64,000 nucleotides of DNA from Streptomyces drozdowiczii (GCF_026167665.1 NZ_CP098740.1:3410001-3474000); one strand, 5' to 3'; shown: positions 1 to 8,776, counted from the stretch's first letter. Notes: generated by a model from the letters alone, not told the origin. Numbers and translations are program-made.

Positions 1-1
1 G

Positions 2-247
2 CCGAATCTGGTGGTGATGGACCTGATGCAGGTACGCCGCCGCCGGGCCGGGATCGTGGACTGGCTGCGCGCCAACGGCCAGCTGAACCGCACGCCGCTG
101 GTCGTGTACACCTCGGCCGACATCGACGAGGCGGAGCTGTCGCGCCTCGGCTCCGGCGAGACCGTGCTGTTCCTCGCGGAGCGCTCCACGAGCGACGAGG
201 TGCAGTCCCGCATCGTCGACCTGCTCGCGAAGATCGGCACGAACTGA
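2..247 (+). CDS. C-terminal end of a receiver-domain (hybrid kinase or response regulator) protein, partial
   Basis: Only the last 81 or so residues are in the window; the reading frame is open to the left edge, so the gene starts outside it. The fragment looks like the second half of a two-component receiver domain. A hydrophobic strand ends in VVMDLM, whose Asp sits where the phosphoacceptor would be. A second strand ends in VVYTSAD, where a conserved Thr/Ser is expected, and the protein closes with an amphipathic helix. In Streptomyces such C-termini often belong to large HAMP-repeat hybrid histidine kinases, but nothing here shows the upstream domains. A strong hairpin follows the stop codon. 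Confidence 0.6.
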   Translation, partial: PNLVVMDLMQVRRRRAGIVDWLRANGQLNRTPLVVYTSADIDEAELSRLGSGETVLFLAERSTSDEVQSRIVDLLAKIGTN

Positions 248-284
248 CCGGCGCACAACCAACCGGCGTACAGAGGCATACGAC

Positions 285-318
285 GAGGGCGGTACGGGAA
301 CGCACCCGTACCGCCCTC
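285..318. terminator. Bidirectional terminator hairpin
   Basis: A perfect 14-bp inverted repeat (arm GAGGGCGGTACGGG, six-base loop) lies between two convergent genes. It has no T run, as is usual for Streptomyces, and probably terminates both transcripts. Confidence 0.75.
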
Positions 319-338
319 GCCCTTTCAGTACTAGGGAC

Positions 339-1988
339 TCAGAGCTGAGTGATGTCCAGCTCGCCCTGCGCGTACTGCTTGCGGATGACCTTCTTGTCGA
401 ACTTGCCGACGCTCGTCTTCGGCACGGACGGGATGACCGACCACCGCTCCGGCAGCTGCCACTTCGCGATGCCGGACTCGGCGAGGAACGCCCGCAGCGC
501 CTCGTAGTCGGCGGTGGCGCCCTCCTTGAGGACGACGGTGGCGAGCGGACGCTCACCCCATTTCTCGTCCGGGACGGCGACGACGGCGGCCTCCGCGACG
601 TCCGGGTGGGCCATCAGCGCGTTCTCCAGCTCGACGCTGGAGATCCACTCGCCACCGGACTTGATGACGTCCTTCGCGCGGTCGGTGAGCGTGAGGAAGC
701 CGTCCTCGCTGATCACACCGACGTCACCGGTCTTCAGCCAGCCGTCCTCGCTGAACTTGTCCGCGGGCCGCAGCGCCTCGCCGTCCGCGCCGCCATAGTA
801 CGCACCGGCGATCCAGGCGCCGCGTACCTCCAGCTCACCGGCCGACTCGCCGTCCCACGGCAGGTGCTCGCCGGCCGGGCCGACCAGCCGCGCCTCGACG
901 CCGGCCGGGAAGCGGCCCTGGGTGACGCGGTAGGGCCACTCCTCCTCGGGGCCCAGTCCGGCGGGCGGGTTGGCCATGGTGCCGAGCGGCGAGGTCTCCG
1001 TCATGCCCCAGGCGTGACAGAGGCGCACGCCCAGCTTGTCGTACGCCTCCATGAGGGAGGGCGGGCAGGCGGCGCCGCCGATCGTCACGTTGGCCATGGA
1101 GGTGAGGTCACGCGGGTTGGCGGTGACCTCGGCGAGCAGTCCCTGCCAGATGGTGGGCACCGCGGCCGCGTGCGTCGGGCGCTCGCGCTCGATCATGTCG
1201 GCGAGCGGGGCGGGCTGGAGGAAACGGTCCGGCATCAGCATGTTGACGCCGGACATGAACGTGGCGTGCGGCAGTCCCCAAGCGTTTACGTGAAACTGCG
1301 GAACTACGACGAGGGTGGTGTCCTTGTCCGTCAGGCCCATCGACTCGGACATGTTGACCTGCATGGAGTGCAGGTAGATCGAACGGTGCGAGTAGACGAC
1401 GCCCTTCGGGTCCCCCGTGGTGCCGGAGGTGTAGCACATCGCGGCGGCCTGGCGCTCGTCCAGCTCCGGCCAGTCGAAGCTGGTGGGACGGCCGGCGAGC
1501 AGCTCCTCGTAGTCGTGCACGCGCACCGTCGCGCCGTCCAGGACGGAACGGTCCCCGGGTCCCGAGACGATCAGGTGTTCCACCGACGTCAGCTGGGAAA
1601 GCAGCGGCGCGATGAGCGGCAGCAGGGAGCCGTTGACGATGACGACCTTGTCGTCGGCGTGCTTGACGACCCAGACCAGCTGCTCGGCGGGAAGACGGAG
1701 GTTCAGCGTGTGGAGGACGGCGCCCATGGAGGGGATGGCGAGGTACGCCTCCACATGCTCCGCGTTGTTCCACATGAGCGTCGCGACTCGCTGATCGGCG
1801 TCGATGCCGAGTTCGTCGCGCAGCGCGTTGGCGAGCTGGGTGGCGCGCCGGCCGATGTCCGCGAAGCTCCGCCGGTGCGGCTCCGGCTCTCCGGTCCAGG
1901 TCGTGACCTGCGACTTCCCATGAATCGTCATCCCATGCGTCAGGATGCGGGTGACAGTCAGCGGTACGTCCTGCATGGTGCTGAGCAC
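339..1988 (-). CDS. AMP-dependent long-chain fatty-acid-CoA ligase
   Basis: An adenylate-forming enzyme of about 549 residues. It would activate a carboxylic acid, probably a medium- or long-chain fatty acid, to acyl-AMP and then acyl-CoA in the cytoplasm. The P-loop-like signature [13 protein letters not shown] and the later motifs [18 protein letters not shown] and [12 protein letters not shown] are all intact, and [11 protein letters not shown] near the C-terminus carries the catalytic Lys. The GTG at 1988 is preferred because GGGAGGA lies four bases upstream; an ATG four codons later (1976) is the alternative. Substrate chain length cannot be read from sequence. The gene is monocistronic, facing a strong hairpin at its 3' end. 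Confidence 0.88.
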   Translation of the reverse strand: MLSTMQDVPLTVTRILTHGMTIHGKSQVTTWTGEPEPHRRSFADIGRRATQLANALRDELGIDADQRVATLMWNNAEHVEAYLAIPSMGAVLHTLNLRLPAEQLVWVVKHADDKVVIVNGSLLPLIAPLLSQLTSVEHLIVSGPGDRSVLDGATVRVHDYEELLAGRPTSFDWPELDERQAAAMCYTSGTTGDPKGVVYSHRSIYLHSMQVNMSESMGLTDKDTTLVVVPQFHVNAWGLPHATFMSGVNMLMPDRFLQPAPLADMIERERPTHAAAVPTIWQGLLAEVTANPRDLTSMANVTIGGAACPPSLMEAYDKLGVRLCHAWGMTETSPLGTMANPPAGLGPEEEWPYRVTQGRFPAGVEARLVGPAGEHLPWDGESAGELEVRGAWIAGAYYGGADGEALRPADKFSEDGWLKTGDVGVISEDGFLTLTDRAKDVIKSGGEWISSVELENALMAHPDVAEAAVVAVPDEKWGERPLATVVLKEGATADYEALRAFLAESGIAKWQLPERWSVIPSVPKTSVGKFDKKVIRKQYAQGELDITQL

Positions 1989-2155
1989 GGCGTCCTCCCG
2001 GTGGGCGCTACGCGGCAGTAGGGTTCCGCTGATTCTGCGCACATACCGCTTGGTATGTCACTACTTCCGGGGGTACGAATCGGTGTCGCCCCGCAATGTC
2101 ACACCGCCCGGGACCGGGCCGGATCACCCTGTTCCGCCACTACGGAGGCCACCGT

Positions 2156-2779
2156 TCAGTGGTCCGAGGTCAGCTCCGGGTCCTCGCGGAGCTTGCCGAG
2201 CGCACGGGAGACGGCGCTCTTGACCGTGCCGACGGACACCCCGAGCACCTCGGCGGTCTGCGCCTCGCTCAGGTCCTCGTAATAGCGCAGGACGACCATC
2301 GCCCGCTGGCGGGTGGGCAGCTTCAGAACCGCGCGCCACATCGCGTCGTGCAGCGACTGCCGCTCCGCGGGGTCGGGGCCGGGGACGGCCTCCGGCTCGG
2401 GCAGTTCGTCGCAGGCGAACTCGTCGACCTTGCGCTTGCGCCACTGCGAGGTCCTGGTGTTCAGCAGGGCCCGGCGGACATAGCCGTCGAGGGCGCGGTG
2501 GTCCTCGATCCGGTCCCAGGCGACGTAGGTCTTCGTGAGCGCGGTCTGCAGCAGGTCCTCGGCGTCGCTCGGGTTGGCGGTGAGCGAGCGCGCCGCCCGC
2601 AGCAGCACCGGGCCGCGCGCCTGCACGAACGACGTGAAGGAGGGGTACGGGAGATGCGGCGCCGCCGACGTGCGCGCGGCGTGCCCGGCGCGGCCGGAGG
2701 CGCCCGGCGTGCGCGCCGACGCGTACGTGCGTACCGGTGCGGCTCCCCTGCGGGTGCTCGTGCGGACTGGCGTGGTCAT
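2156..2779 (-). CDS. ECF RNA polymerase sigma factor, SigE family
   Basis: A protein of 207 residues with the two-domain layout of an extracytoplasmic-function sigma factor. Region 2 spans about residues 45-115 (FTSFVQARGPVLLRAARSL, then DAEDLLQTALTKTYVAWDRI). Region 4 spans about 150-200 and has an HTH of the type YYEDLSEAQTAEVLGVSVGT. It resembles the group databases label SigE family, which is not the S. coelicolor sigE gene itself. The first 40 or so residues are basic, low in complexity and rich in Ala/Arg, so the true start could lie further in. No anti-sigma gene is adjacent; the next gene upstream encodes a small secreted protein and is separated by a terminator. Confidence 0.85.
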   Translation of the reverse strand: MTTPVRTSTRRGAAPVRTYASARTPGASGRAGHAARTSAAPHLPYPSFTSFVQARGPVLLRAARSLTANPSDAEDLLQTALTKTYVAWDRIEDHRALDGYVRRALLNTRTSQWRKRKVDEFACDELPEPEAVPGPDPAERQSLHDAMWRAVLKLPTRQRAMVVLRYYEDLSEAQTAEVLGVSVGTVKSAVSRALGKLREDPELTSDH

Positions 2780-2861
2780 GGCTCCACGCTAGGAGCGGGG
2801 CCCGCATCCCAAATCGCCCCCAGGTCCCGAAACCGGGTCCGCCTCAGGGTGTAGGACCGGG

Positions 2862-2892
2862 CCCCCCTCCACCTCCTGTAGGTGGAGGGGGG
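2862..2892 (-). terminator. Strong terminator hairpin
   Basis: A perfect 13-bp stem (arm CCCCCCTCCACCT, five-base loop) lies 37 bp beyond the stop of the small secreted protein gene on the minus strand. It should insulate the downstream sigma-factor gene. Confidence 0.75.
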
Positions 2893-2928
2893 TGTACCCG
2901 GGGCCTCGGGGTCACCCCTGAGGCGGGC

Positions 2929-3240
2929 TCACCACAGGTTCGTGAAGTTCACCGCCAGGTTGTGCGTGGACTGGTCGATGTTGGTGAAGGCGGACCCGTT
3001 CACCTGCGCGGAGGTGGACTGGTTCGACGCTCCGGCGCCCGTCGCCTGCTGCTGCGAGGTCGAGGAGTTGCCCGCGTTGTCCCGGCCGACCCCGCTGCCG
3101 CTGATCGTGGCCACGCCCGCGTTCGACCCGCTGCTCGCGAACGAGCCGTTGTCCGCCTGGGCCACTCCGCCGAGGAGAACGGCGGCCAGCGGCAGCGCGG
3201 CAGCGACGGCGAGGACACGAGCGGTACGGATGCTTGCCAT
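2929..3240 (-). CDS. Small secreted Ser/Asn/Gln-rich protein of unknown function
   Basis: A 103-residue protein with a clear Sec signal peptide (MASIRTARVLAVAAALPLAA, cleavage probably after AQA). The mature part of about 75 residues has no Cys. It is rich in Ser, Asn, Gln, Gly and Ala (for example GNSSTSQQQATGAGASNQST) and ends in a more hydrophobic stretch, NLAVNFTNLW. The ATG at 3240 has an excellent ribosome site, GGAGGAA, about seven bases upstream. I do not recognise the family. It is neither a chaplin nor a rodlin by sequence, though polar repeats spaced with Asn and Gln are typical of surface or self-assembling proteins. It is followed by its own terminator. Confidence 0.75.
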   Translation of the reverse strand: MASIRTARVLAVAAALPLAAVLLGGVAQADNGSFASSGSNAGVATISGSGVGRDNAGNSSTSQQQATGAGASNQSTSAQVNGSAFTNIDQSTHNLAVNFTNLW

Positions 3241-3473
3241 GTCTGTTCCTCCAGGAACCGGAAGTAGGGCTGAGGCTGAACCCGGGCCGGCGGCCGACCG
3301 CCCGGTACTGATCACGACGTCGCGGACCAAAGCTGCCCACCGCCCTACCGCCGAACCACCCACAGCTTCCGATTCCCCCGCAAGCGTGAGGAACCCCGGC
3401 CAAACCCCTGACCTGGGGCGAACTATGCGCCCAGCGCCCGCATGAGCGACCTCGAACGAGGGAAAGGCGGAGG

Positions 3474-3548
3474 CGGACCCGACCGGATTCGAACCGGCGT
3501 CCTCACGGCTTTGGAGACCGCGCGCGACGACCTCTGCGCTACGACCCC
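3474..3548 (-). tRNA. tRNA-Trp-like element (anticodon CCA), probably degenerate
   Basis: The 75-nt sequence folds as a cloverleaf. The D stem is GCGC/GCGC, the anticodon arm GCGGT-CTCCAAA-GCCGT (anticodon CCA), and the T arm GCCGG-TTCGAAT-CCGGT. Faults are visible: the acceptor stem (GGGGTCG against CGGGTCC) has a G-G mismatch and two G-U pairs, base 26 is missing between the D and anticodon stems, the variable loop has six bases, and no CCA is encoded. It lies beyond the terminator that follows tRNA-Ser. It may be a pseudo-tRNA, a tRNA-like RNA or a weak tRNA-Trp isoform; the cell's main tRNA-Trp gene is presumably elsewhere. Confidence 0.5.
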
Positions 3549-3585
3549 GCCCCCACCGGCCATCCTAGGAGCCCCGCACCCATAC

Positions 3586-3624
3586 GAACGGCCCCCGACC
3601 GATTCGCCCGGTCGGGGGCCGTTC
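3586..3624 (-). terminator. Terminator downstream of tRNA-Ser
   Basis: A perfect 15-bp stem (arm GAACGGCCCCCGACC, nine-base loop) begins five bases after the 3' end of tRNA-Ser on the minus strand. It separates tRNA-Ser from the tRNA-like element. Confidence 0.8.
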
Positions 3625-3628
3625 ACCG

Positions 3629-3713
3629 CGGTGGGTGTGGGATTTGAACCCACGGTGACTCGCGTCACGACGGTTTTCAAGACCGTTCCCTTAGGCCGCT
3701 CGGGCAACCCACC
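3629..3713 (-). tRNA. tRNA-Ser(UGA)
   Basis: An 85-nt class II tRNA. The acceptor stem GGTGGGT/ACCCACC has no mismatches and the discriminator base is G. The anticodon loop is CTTGAAA (anticodon TGA) on a CGGT/ACCG stem, followed by a long variable arm (GTGACGCGAGTCAC) and the T arm GTGGG-TTCAAAT-CCCAC. No CCA is encoded. The long variable arm and the G discriminator are the serine identity features. Confidence 0.95.
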
Positions 3714-3766
3714 CCGCGCCGGTGCGGTCGGTGAGGACCGGTTCGGCGCGGGGACAGCCTAGCCGG

Positions 3767-5272
3767 TCAGCTGTCGCCCTTGCGCTCCCCCAGGGTGACT
3801 TCGGCCGTCGCCGTCTTGCCGTCGCGCTCGTAGGTCAGGGTGACCCGGTCGCCCGGCTTGTGGGTCCAGATCTCGCCGATCAGGGTGGGGCCGCTGTCGA
3901 CGACGGTGTCGTTGAACTTCGTGATGACGTCGCCCGCGCGCAGCCCCGCCTTGGCCGCCGGGCCGTCCTTCGTGACCGCCTCCGTGCCGCCCGTGCCCCG
4001 CTCCGCGATGGCGGCGCCGCCGCTCTGCTCGTCCATCGTCACCGTGGCGCCGATGACCGGGTAGACCGGCTGGCCGGTCTTGATGAGCTGCTGGGCGACG
4101 GTCGTCGCCTGGTTGATCGGGATCGCGAAGCCGAGGCCGATCGAGCCCGCCTGGCTCTGGCCGGAGCTGCCGGTCGACTGGATCGCGGAGTTGATGCCGA
4201 TGACCGCGCCGCCCGAGCTGAGCAGCGGGCCGCCGGAGTTGCCCGGGTTGATCGAGGCGTCGGTCTGGAGGGCGCTCATGTACGAGTTGCTGCCGCCGTT
4301 GCCGTCACCGGAGGCGACCGGGCGGTTCTTCGCGCTGATGATGCCCGTGGTGACCGTGTTGGACAGGCCGAACGGGGCGCCGATGGCGATCGTCGAGTCG
4401 CCGACCGCCACCTTGTCCGAGTTGCCCAGCGGCAGCGGGGCCAGGGACTGCGGCGGGTTCTTCAGCTTGATGACGGCGACGTCGTAGCCCTGGGCCCGGC
4501 CGACCACCTCGGCGTCGTACTTCTTGCCGTTGGAGAACGTCGCCGTGAGCTGGCCGCTGTCCGCCGCCGAGGCCACCACATGGTTGTTCGTGAGGATGTG
4601 GCCTTCCTTGTCGTACACGAAGCCGGTGCCCGTGCCGCCCTCGCCGTCGCCCCCTTGTGCCTCGATCGTCACGACGCTCGGCAGCGCCTTCGCGGCGACT
4701 CCGGCGACCGTGCCCGGGTCGCGCTTGAGGTCCTGCGGGTTCGCCGACGCGGAGACCGTGGTCGAGCCGGCGTCGTCGTTGCGGTCCGCGGCCCAGTAGC
4801 CGAGGGCACCGCCGATGCCGCCCGCCACGAGCGCCGCCACCACCACGGCGGCCACCAGACCGCCCGCACCGCGCTTGCGCGGCGCCTCGGGCGTGTGCGT
4901 CCCGCCGGGCGGACCCCACACCGGACCGCCGCCGCTGCCGTGCGCCCCCTGGGCGTACGCCGGGACGGCGGGCGGCGGCGGAGGCCAGCCCGCGTCGGCC
5001 GCGGACTGCGGCGGGGGCGGGGGCGCGTACTGGGGGTTCGTCGGGTAGGCGGCCGTCTGCGCGGTCCCGGGGTCCGGCGCGGAGGGGACGGGGGCGGCCT
5101 GCTGGTCCGGCGCCTGCGCGACCGGCTGCTGCCTCGTGGCCGTCTCGTCCGGGTGGGAGGCGGCAGGGGGCGCGTCCTCGGGGTGCGCCTGGGGAGCGTC
5201 GGCCGGCACGGGAGGTACGGACGGGGCGGCCTCGGCCGCGTTGCCCTCGTTGCCCTCGTTCTCGGTGCTCAC
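3767..5272 (-). CDS. Membrane-anchored HtrA/DegP-type serine protease with PDZ domain
   Basis: A protein of 501 residues. Residues 1-130 are cytoplasmic, disordered and rich in Pro, Ala and Gln. One transmembrane helix at about 137-160 (GLVAAVVVAALVAGG) places the rest outside the membrane. The trypsin-like domain has the triad His231 (LTNNHVV), Asp264 (YDVAVIK) and Ser346 (NPGNSGGPL), and a single PDZ domain covers about 405-495 (AAKAGLRAGDVITKF). Proteins of this class degrade or refold misfolded exported proteins, and in Streptomyces they belong to the secretion-stress response. The gene diverges from the glpQ-like gene, with about 190 bp between their starts. Confidence 0.92.
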   Translation of the reverse strand: MSTENEGNEGNAAEAAPSVPPVPADAPQAHPEDAPPAASHPDETATRQQPVAQAPDQQAAPVPSAPDPGTAQTAAYPTNPQYAPPPPPQSAADAGWPPPPPAVPAYAQGAHGSGGGPVWGPPGGTHTPEAPRKRGAGGLVAAVVVAALVAGGIGGALGYWAADRNDDAGSTTVSASANPQDLKRDPGTVAGVAAKALPSVVTIEAQGGDGEGGTGTGFVYDKEGHILTNNHVVASAADSGQLTATFSNGKKYDAEVVGRAQGYDVAVIKLKNPPQSLAPLPLGNSDKVAVGDSTIAIGAPFGLSNTVTTGIISAKNRPVASGDGNGGSNSYMSALQTDASINPGNSGGPLLSSGGAVIGINSAIQSTGSSGQSQAGSIGLGFAIPINQATTVAQQLIKTGQPVYPVIGATVTMDEQSGGAAIAERGTGGTEAVTKDGPAAKAGLRAGDVITKFNDTVVDSGPTLIGEIWTHKPGDRVTLTYERDGKTATAEVTLGERKGDS

Positions 5273-5462
5273 AGCTCTTTACTCCTCGGTTCCACATCAG
5301 TCATTCGGCAAGAGATCCGCTGTGTACGTGTCCGCAGTCAGCTTTTCCCACGACACGTCAGGCCACTGTAAGCAGGAGCTGTGCATCTGCGCACGACCCT
5401 TACATCGGACAAAACGGCCCCGCGTCGCAAGGTGTGCACGGCCGTGTTCCCGCGGTGACACC

Positions 5463-6311
5463 ATGACCCGGGTGAACCGAGCACGGAAGCAGCACCCCAT
5501 GCAGCATCCCATCCAGGTCATCGCCCACCGGGGCGCGTCCGACGACGCCCCCGAGCACACCCTCGCCGCGTACCGGAAGGCGATCGAGGACGGTGCCGAC
5601 GCCCTGGAGTGCGACGTACGCCTCACCGCCGACGGCCACCTCGTCTGCGTACACGACCGCAGGGTGAACCGTACGTCCAACGGACGTGGCGCGGTCTCCG
5701 CCCTGGAGCTCAACGCCCTCGCCGCCCTCGACTTCGGCTCCTGGAAGGACCGCGACGACACGGAGTCCCCGGACTGGGACCCGGTGCCCGGCGAGCTCAC
5801 CTCCGTACTCACCCTGGAACGGCTGCTGGAACTCCTCGTGGAGACGCGGGCGTCCGGGCGGCCGCTCCAGCTGGCCATCGAGACCAAGCACCCGACCCGC
5901 TGGGCGGGACAGGTCGAGGAACGCCTCCTGCACCTGCTGAAACGCTTCGAGCTCGACGCCCCGCCACCGGCCGGCACCCCTGCGCCGGTACGCGTCATGA
6001 GCTTCTCGGCCCGCTCGCTGCACCGCGTCCGGGCGGCCGTGCCCCATCTGCCCACCGTCTACCTGATGCAGTTCGTGTCGCCCCGGCTGCGCGACGGACG
6101 GCTGCCCGCCGGGGCGCGGGTGGCCGGGCCCAGCGTCCGGATCGTGCGCAGCCATCCCGGCTACATCGAGCGGCTCCACCGGGCCGGGCACCGGGCGCAC
6201 GTCTGGACGGTCAACGAGCCGGAGGACGTCGACCTCTGCGTACGGCTCGGCGTCGAGGCGATCATCACCAACCGGCCCAAGCAGGTCCTGGCCCAGCTCG
6301 GCCGTTCGTGA
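5463..6311 (+). CDS. Glycerophosphodiester phosphodiesterase
   Basis: A TIM-barrel phosphodiesterase of about 282 residues that would hydrolyse glycerophosphodiesters to glycerol-3-phosphate and an alcohol. It has the family hallmarks IAHRGASDDAPEHTLAAY near the N-terminus and ALECDVRLTADG...VCVHD, which give the metal-binding Glu/Asp and catalytic His residues. The C-terminus carries HVWTVNEPEDV and GVEAIITNRP. No signal peptide is seen, so it is probably cytoplasmic. The start is uncertain: ATG 5463 has GGTGA five bases upstream, while ATG 5499 would begin directly before the conserved barrel and has GGAAG upstream. Confidence 0.88.
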   Translation: MTRVNRARKQHPMQHPIQVIAHRGASDDAPEHTLAAYRKAIEDGADALECDVRLTADGHLVCVHDRRVNRTSNGRGAVSALELNALAALDFGSWKDRDDTESPDWDPVPGELTSVLTLERLLELLVETRASGRPLQLAIETKHPTRWAGQVEERLLHLLKRFELDAPPPAGTPAPVRVMSFSARSLHRVRAAVPHLPTVYLMQFVSPRLRDGRLPAGARVAGPSVRIVRSHPGYIERLHRAGHRAHVWTVNEPEDVDLCVRLGVEAIITNRPKQVLAQLGRS

Positions 6312-6502
6312 CAGCGGCGCGTCTCTGCGTATGAACGCATCAGCTCATCTGCTCATCAGGAGATCAACTACAGGGAGTACACCGGCGCACTCGGACTGTG
6401 CCTGTTCGTGACGAGTGCGTCACTGACAGCCCCTTGGCCGGTTTCCGGCACAGCCCAGGAGGGCATCCACTCCGTGGCGTGGGGGCAAAGGAGGTCTCGG
6501 GG

Positions 6503-7084
6503 GTGGCGTTGGTGGTGGCACAGGAGGTGCCCACGTCGTCGAGCATGGCCGTTCCCCATGGCCCTGCGGGCGTGGGCCAGGCGCGGCACCGGATGCGCGA
6601 GCAGTTGCGCAGCCATGGGGTGCCGGATTCGGTCGTCGACGATGCGGTGCTGATTCTTTCCGAGCTGCTCAGCAATGCCTGCCGGCACGGCAGGCCGCTG
6701 GGCCGGCAGACCGAGGCGGGAGACGGCGACGTGCGCGCCGCCTGGCGTGTCGACAGGACGGGCGGGCTGACCGTCGAGGTGACGGACGGCGGCGGCCCGA
6801 CCCGGCCGATTCCGGCCACCCCCTCGGTGACCGCTCGCGGCGGCCGGGGGCTCAACATCATCAGTGCCCTGGCCCAGGAGTGGGGCGTACGGGACGACGC
6901 GCCGGGCGAGGTCACCGTCTGGGTGCTGGTCGACGGGGGCCGCGGCTCCCGCAGTGCGCGGGGCAGCGGCCGGCCGGCCGGGATGACCGGACTGCCGGGC
7001 ACACCGAGGGCCGCCGTCGTGCCGGGGCTCGAAGGGCTGGATTTCAGCGGTGCGTTCGACGACGCGTTCGATGACGCGGGCTGA
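6503..7084 (+). CDS. RsbW-like ATP-binding protein (putative anti-sigma factor/serine kinase)
   Basis: A protein of 193 residues with a GHKL ATPase fold: the N box VLILSELLSNACRHG, the G1 box VEVTDGGGP and the G2-like box ARGGRGLNIISALAQEWG. Small stand-alone proteins of this type in Streptomyces bind and phosphorylate anti-anti-sigma factors or sequester SigF/SigB-group sigma factors; which partner applies here is unknown. GTG 6503 is chosen because AAAGGAGGT sits seven bases upstream, and a GTG at 6398 is also in frame. The C-terminal 40 residues are low in complexity and end in the acidic repeat AFDDAFDDAG. No sigma or STAS gene is adjacent. Confidence 0.75.
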   Translation: MALVVAQEVPTSSSMAVPHGPAGVGQARHRMREQLRSHGVPDSVVDDAVLILSELLSNACRHGRPLGRQTEAGDGDVRAAWRVDRTGGLTVEVTDGGGPTRPIPATPSVTARGGRGLNIISALAQEWGVRDDAPGEVTVWVLVDGGRGSRSARGSGRPAGMTGLPGTPRAAVVPGLEGLDFSGAFDDAFDDAG

Positions 7085-7205
7085 ACACCCGGGCGGGGCC
7101 GTGCGGGTCGCGTACGCGGACCGGGTCGGCCGTACGCGCGGTGACGCCCGGGGCGACTAGGCTCGCGGGCCAGACCGCACCGTCGCACTCGGGAGTAAGC
7201 CCACC

Positions 7206-8171
7206 ATGGCGAAGAAGCGCCCTCAGACCAAGGCCGGGAAGCAGCAGCTCAAGGACGCCGAGATCCCGGTGGTCGGGGCTCGCGAACCCTGCCCGTGCGG
7301 TTCGGGCCGCCGCTACAAGGCGTGTCACGGCCGCGCCGCGGCACAGGCGGTGACCGAGCTGGTCCAGCGTCCGTTCGAGGGCCTGGCCGGCGAGTGCGAC
7401 TGGGTCGCGCTGCGCGAGCTGGTCCCGGCGGCCACGGCCGCGCTGACGCTCAAGGGCGGCCTGCCCGAGGGCGTGCCGTCGGTGACGCTCGCGACGGTCC
7501 TGCCGATGGCCTGGCCCGCGCTGCGCCGTGACGACGGGTCCGTCCTGCTCGCCCTCCAGAACGACACCTCCTCCGGCGACCTCAGCCGGGACCTCGCGGA
7601 CACGCTGAGCCGCGCGCTGGAGGCCGAGCCCGGTTCGCCCGTGGCCGCCCGCCGGGTGCCGGCCGACGGCCCCCGGTTGCAGGACCTCCTGGACGACGAG
7701 GCGCCCTTCGAGCCGGTCGTCCACTCCGGCTTCGAGTTCTGGGTGCCGGACTCGGAGAACGCCACGGCCGAGGTGTCCGCCTCGCTCGAACGTGCGAACG
7801 AGGCGGCGATCCCCACCGCGCTGCTGTCGGGCGTGGACGCCGCCTACTGGTGCGAGACGCCGGAGAAGAACCACCTGCGCTGGGTCATGCCGCACGCCGA
7901 GGAGCAGCTGCTCGACGCGCTCGCCCGGCTGCACGCGGCGGGCGAGTCCTCGCTCGGCGAGTCCACCCGGCTGGTCGGCTCGTTCCGGGCGCACGGGCTG
8001 ATGGTCCCGGTCTGGGACCTGCCGAGCGCGATGGGCGCCGAGGACTGCGAGAAGCCCGCCGCCGCGTTCGCGGAACGGCTCGCGACGGCGCTCGCGTCGG
8101 ACGCGCCGCTCACCGCCGAGGAGCGGCGGGCGCGCGGCGGCCTCACCAACCGCCAGGTGACGCTCAGCTGA
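7206..8171 (+). CDS. SEC-C zinc-motif protein, DUF5926 family
   Basis: A 321-residue protein starting MAKKRPQTK with a basic N-terminus. At residues 27-45 it carries a SEC-C motif, EPCPCGSGRRYKACHG, the CxC...CH zinc-binding signature first seen at the end of SecA. The remaining 270 or so residues match the actinobacterial DUF5926 pattern; their function is unknown. No transmembrane segment is seen. GGGAG lies upstream of the ATG, and a TAGGCT -10-like hexamer lies at 7158. It stands alone, followed by a gene-free stretch of about 600 bp. Confidence 0.85.
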   Translation: MAKKRPQTKAGKQQLKDAEIPVVGAREPCPCGSGRRYKACHGRAAAQAVTELVQRPFEGLAGECDWVALRELVPAATAALTLKGGLPEGVPSVTLATVLPMAWPALRRDDGSVLLALQNDTSSGDLSRDLADTLSRALEAEPGSPVAARRVPADGPRLQDLLDDEAPFEPVVHSGFEFWVPDSENATAEVSASLERANEAAIPTALLSGVDAAYWCETPEKNHLRWVMPHAEEQLLDALARLHAAGESSLGESTRLVGSFRAHGLMVPVWDLPSAMGAEDCEKPAAAFAERLATALASDAPLTAEERRARGGLTNRQVTLS

Positions 8172-8776
8172 CCGTGACCGCCGCTCGACCCGGACGGTGA
8201 CTCCCGTCACAACTCGCCGTACTGGCAGGTAAATCGCTGTCCGAATACGCGAGATCGAATTTGCGAACGGCAGATCTCTTGTTACGGTTCAAGAAGCCCG
8301 GTCGCTGGTGCATCCCCCGTCGCCAGCGATCGGGCATCCTCATTTCCGGGTACGGCGCGCTCCGCGCCCCCGGGGCGCACAGGCCCGCGTACGGCCTCTC
8401 CAGGACCGCCCCGCCCTCACCCCGCCCCAGCCCCTCCGCGCGATGGCCCGGCGTCAGCCCTGCGGCCGAGGCAGCCGGTTGGACCTGCGCCGGGACGGGA
8501 ACGCCCCCGAGCCGCCATCAGAAAGCCTCGCCCCGCCGGGTTTTGCGGCGCCCGAATTCCGCGGCATCACCGACACCTCCGGACAAACGGATGCGCCACA
8601 AGCAACCCCGGCGCTTACCCGGAAATCGTGAAGCGAGACGGAAGGAAGTGGGAGGAGTGAGGAAGAACGGAAGGGATTCACCGGAGACCGGACAGAGAAG
8701 CGACAGAACTCCGTAATGAATGCCGTCCGAAAGAACACGCGCGCATCAGAATCTGGCCAACCCTGCCCTCAACCGT
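8172..8776. other. Long intergenic region with a possible small RNA at its left end
   Basis: No reading frame here has both a credible ribosome site and Streptomyces codon bias. The left part holds a good promoter-like pair followed by a hairpin, annotated separately. The rest is GC-rich with short inverted repeats (around 8346-8375) and becomes more A-rich near 8640-8760. Confidence 0.5.
8261..8340 (+). ncRNA. Candidate structured small RNA or orphan leader with its promoter
   Basis: TTGCGA (8261-8266) and TACGGT (8283-8288) are spaced by 16 bp, as in a housekeeping promoter. Transcription from about 8295 would begin with a stem of 13 pairs (8296-8308 with 8323-8335, one G-U) closed by a 14-base loop. 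No downstream gene on the plus strand follows for 1.6 kb, so this would be a small RNA rather than a leader. It is inferred from sequence alone. Confidence 0.4.

Noticed and set aside
606..2021. 471-residue open frame opposite the acyl-CoA ligase
   Set aside because: It is antisense to a gene with clear adenylation motifs, is rich in Arg/Gly/Val/His as GC-rich shadows are, and has no ribosome site.
4305..5297. 330-residue frame within the HtrA gene, same strand
   Set aside because: It is out of frame with the protease, Arg/Gly-rich and without any domain; the HtrA frame carries the full catalytic triad.
8308..8738. Several 90-150 residue frames in the gap after the SEC-C gene
   Set aside because: None has a ribosome site with normal spacing or a recognisable domain; their amino-acid composition is that of GC-rich non-coding DNA.
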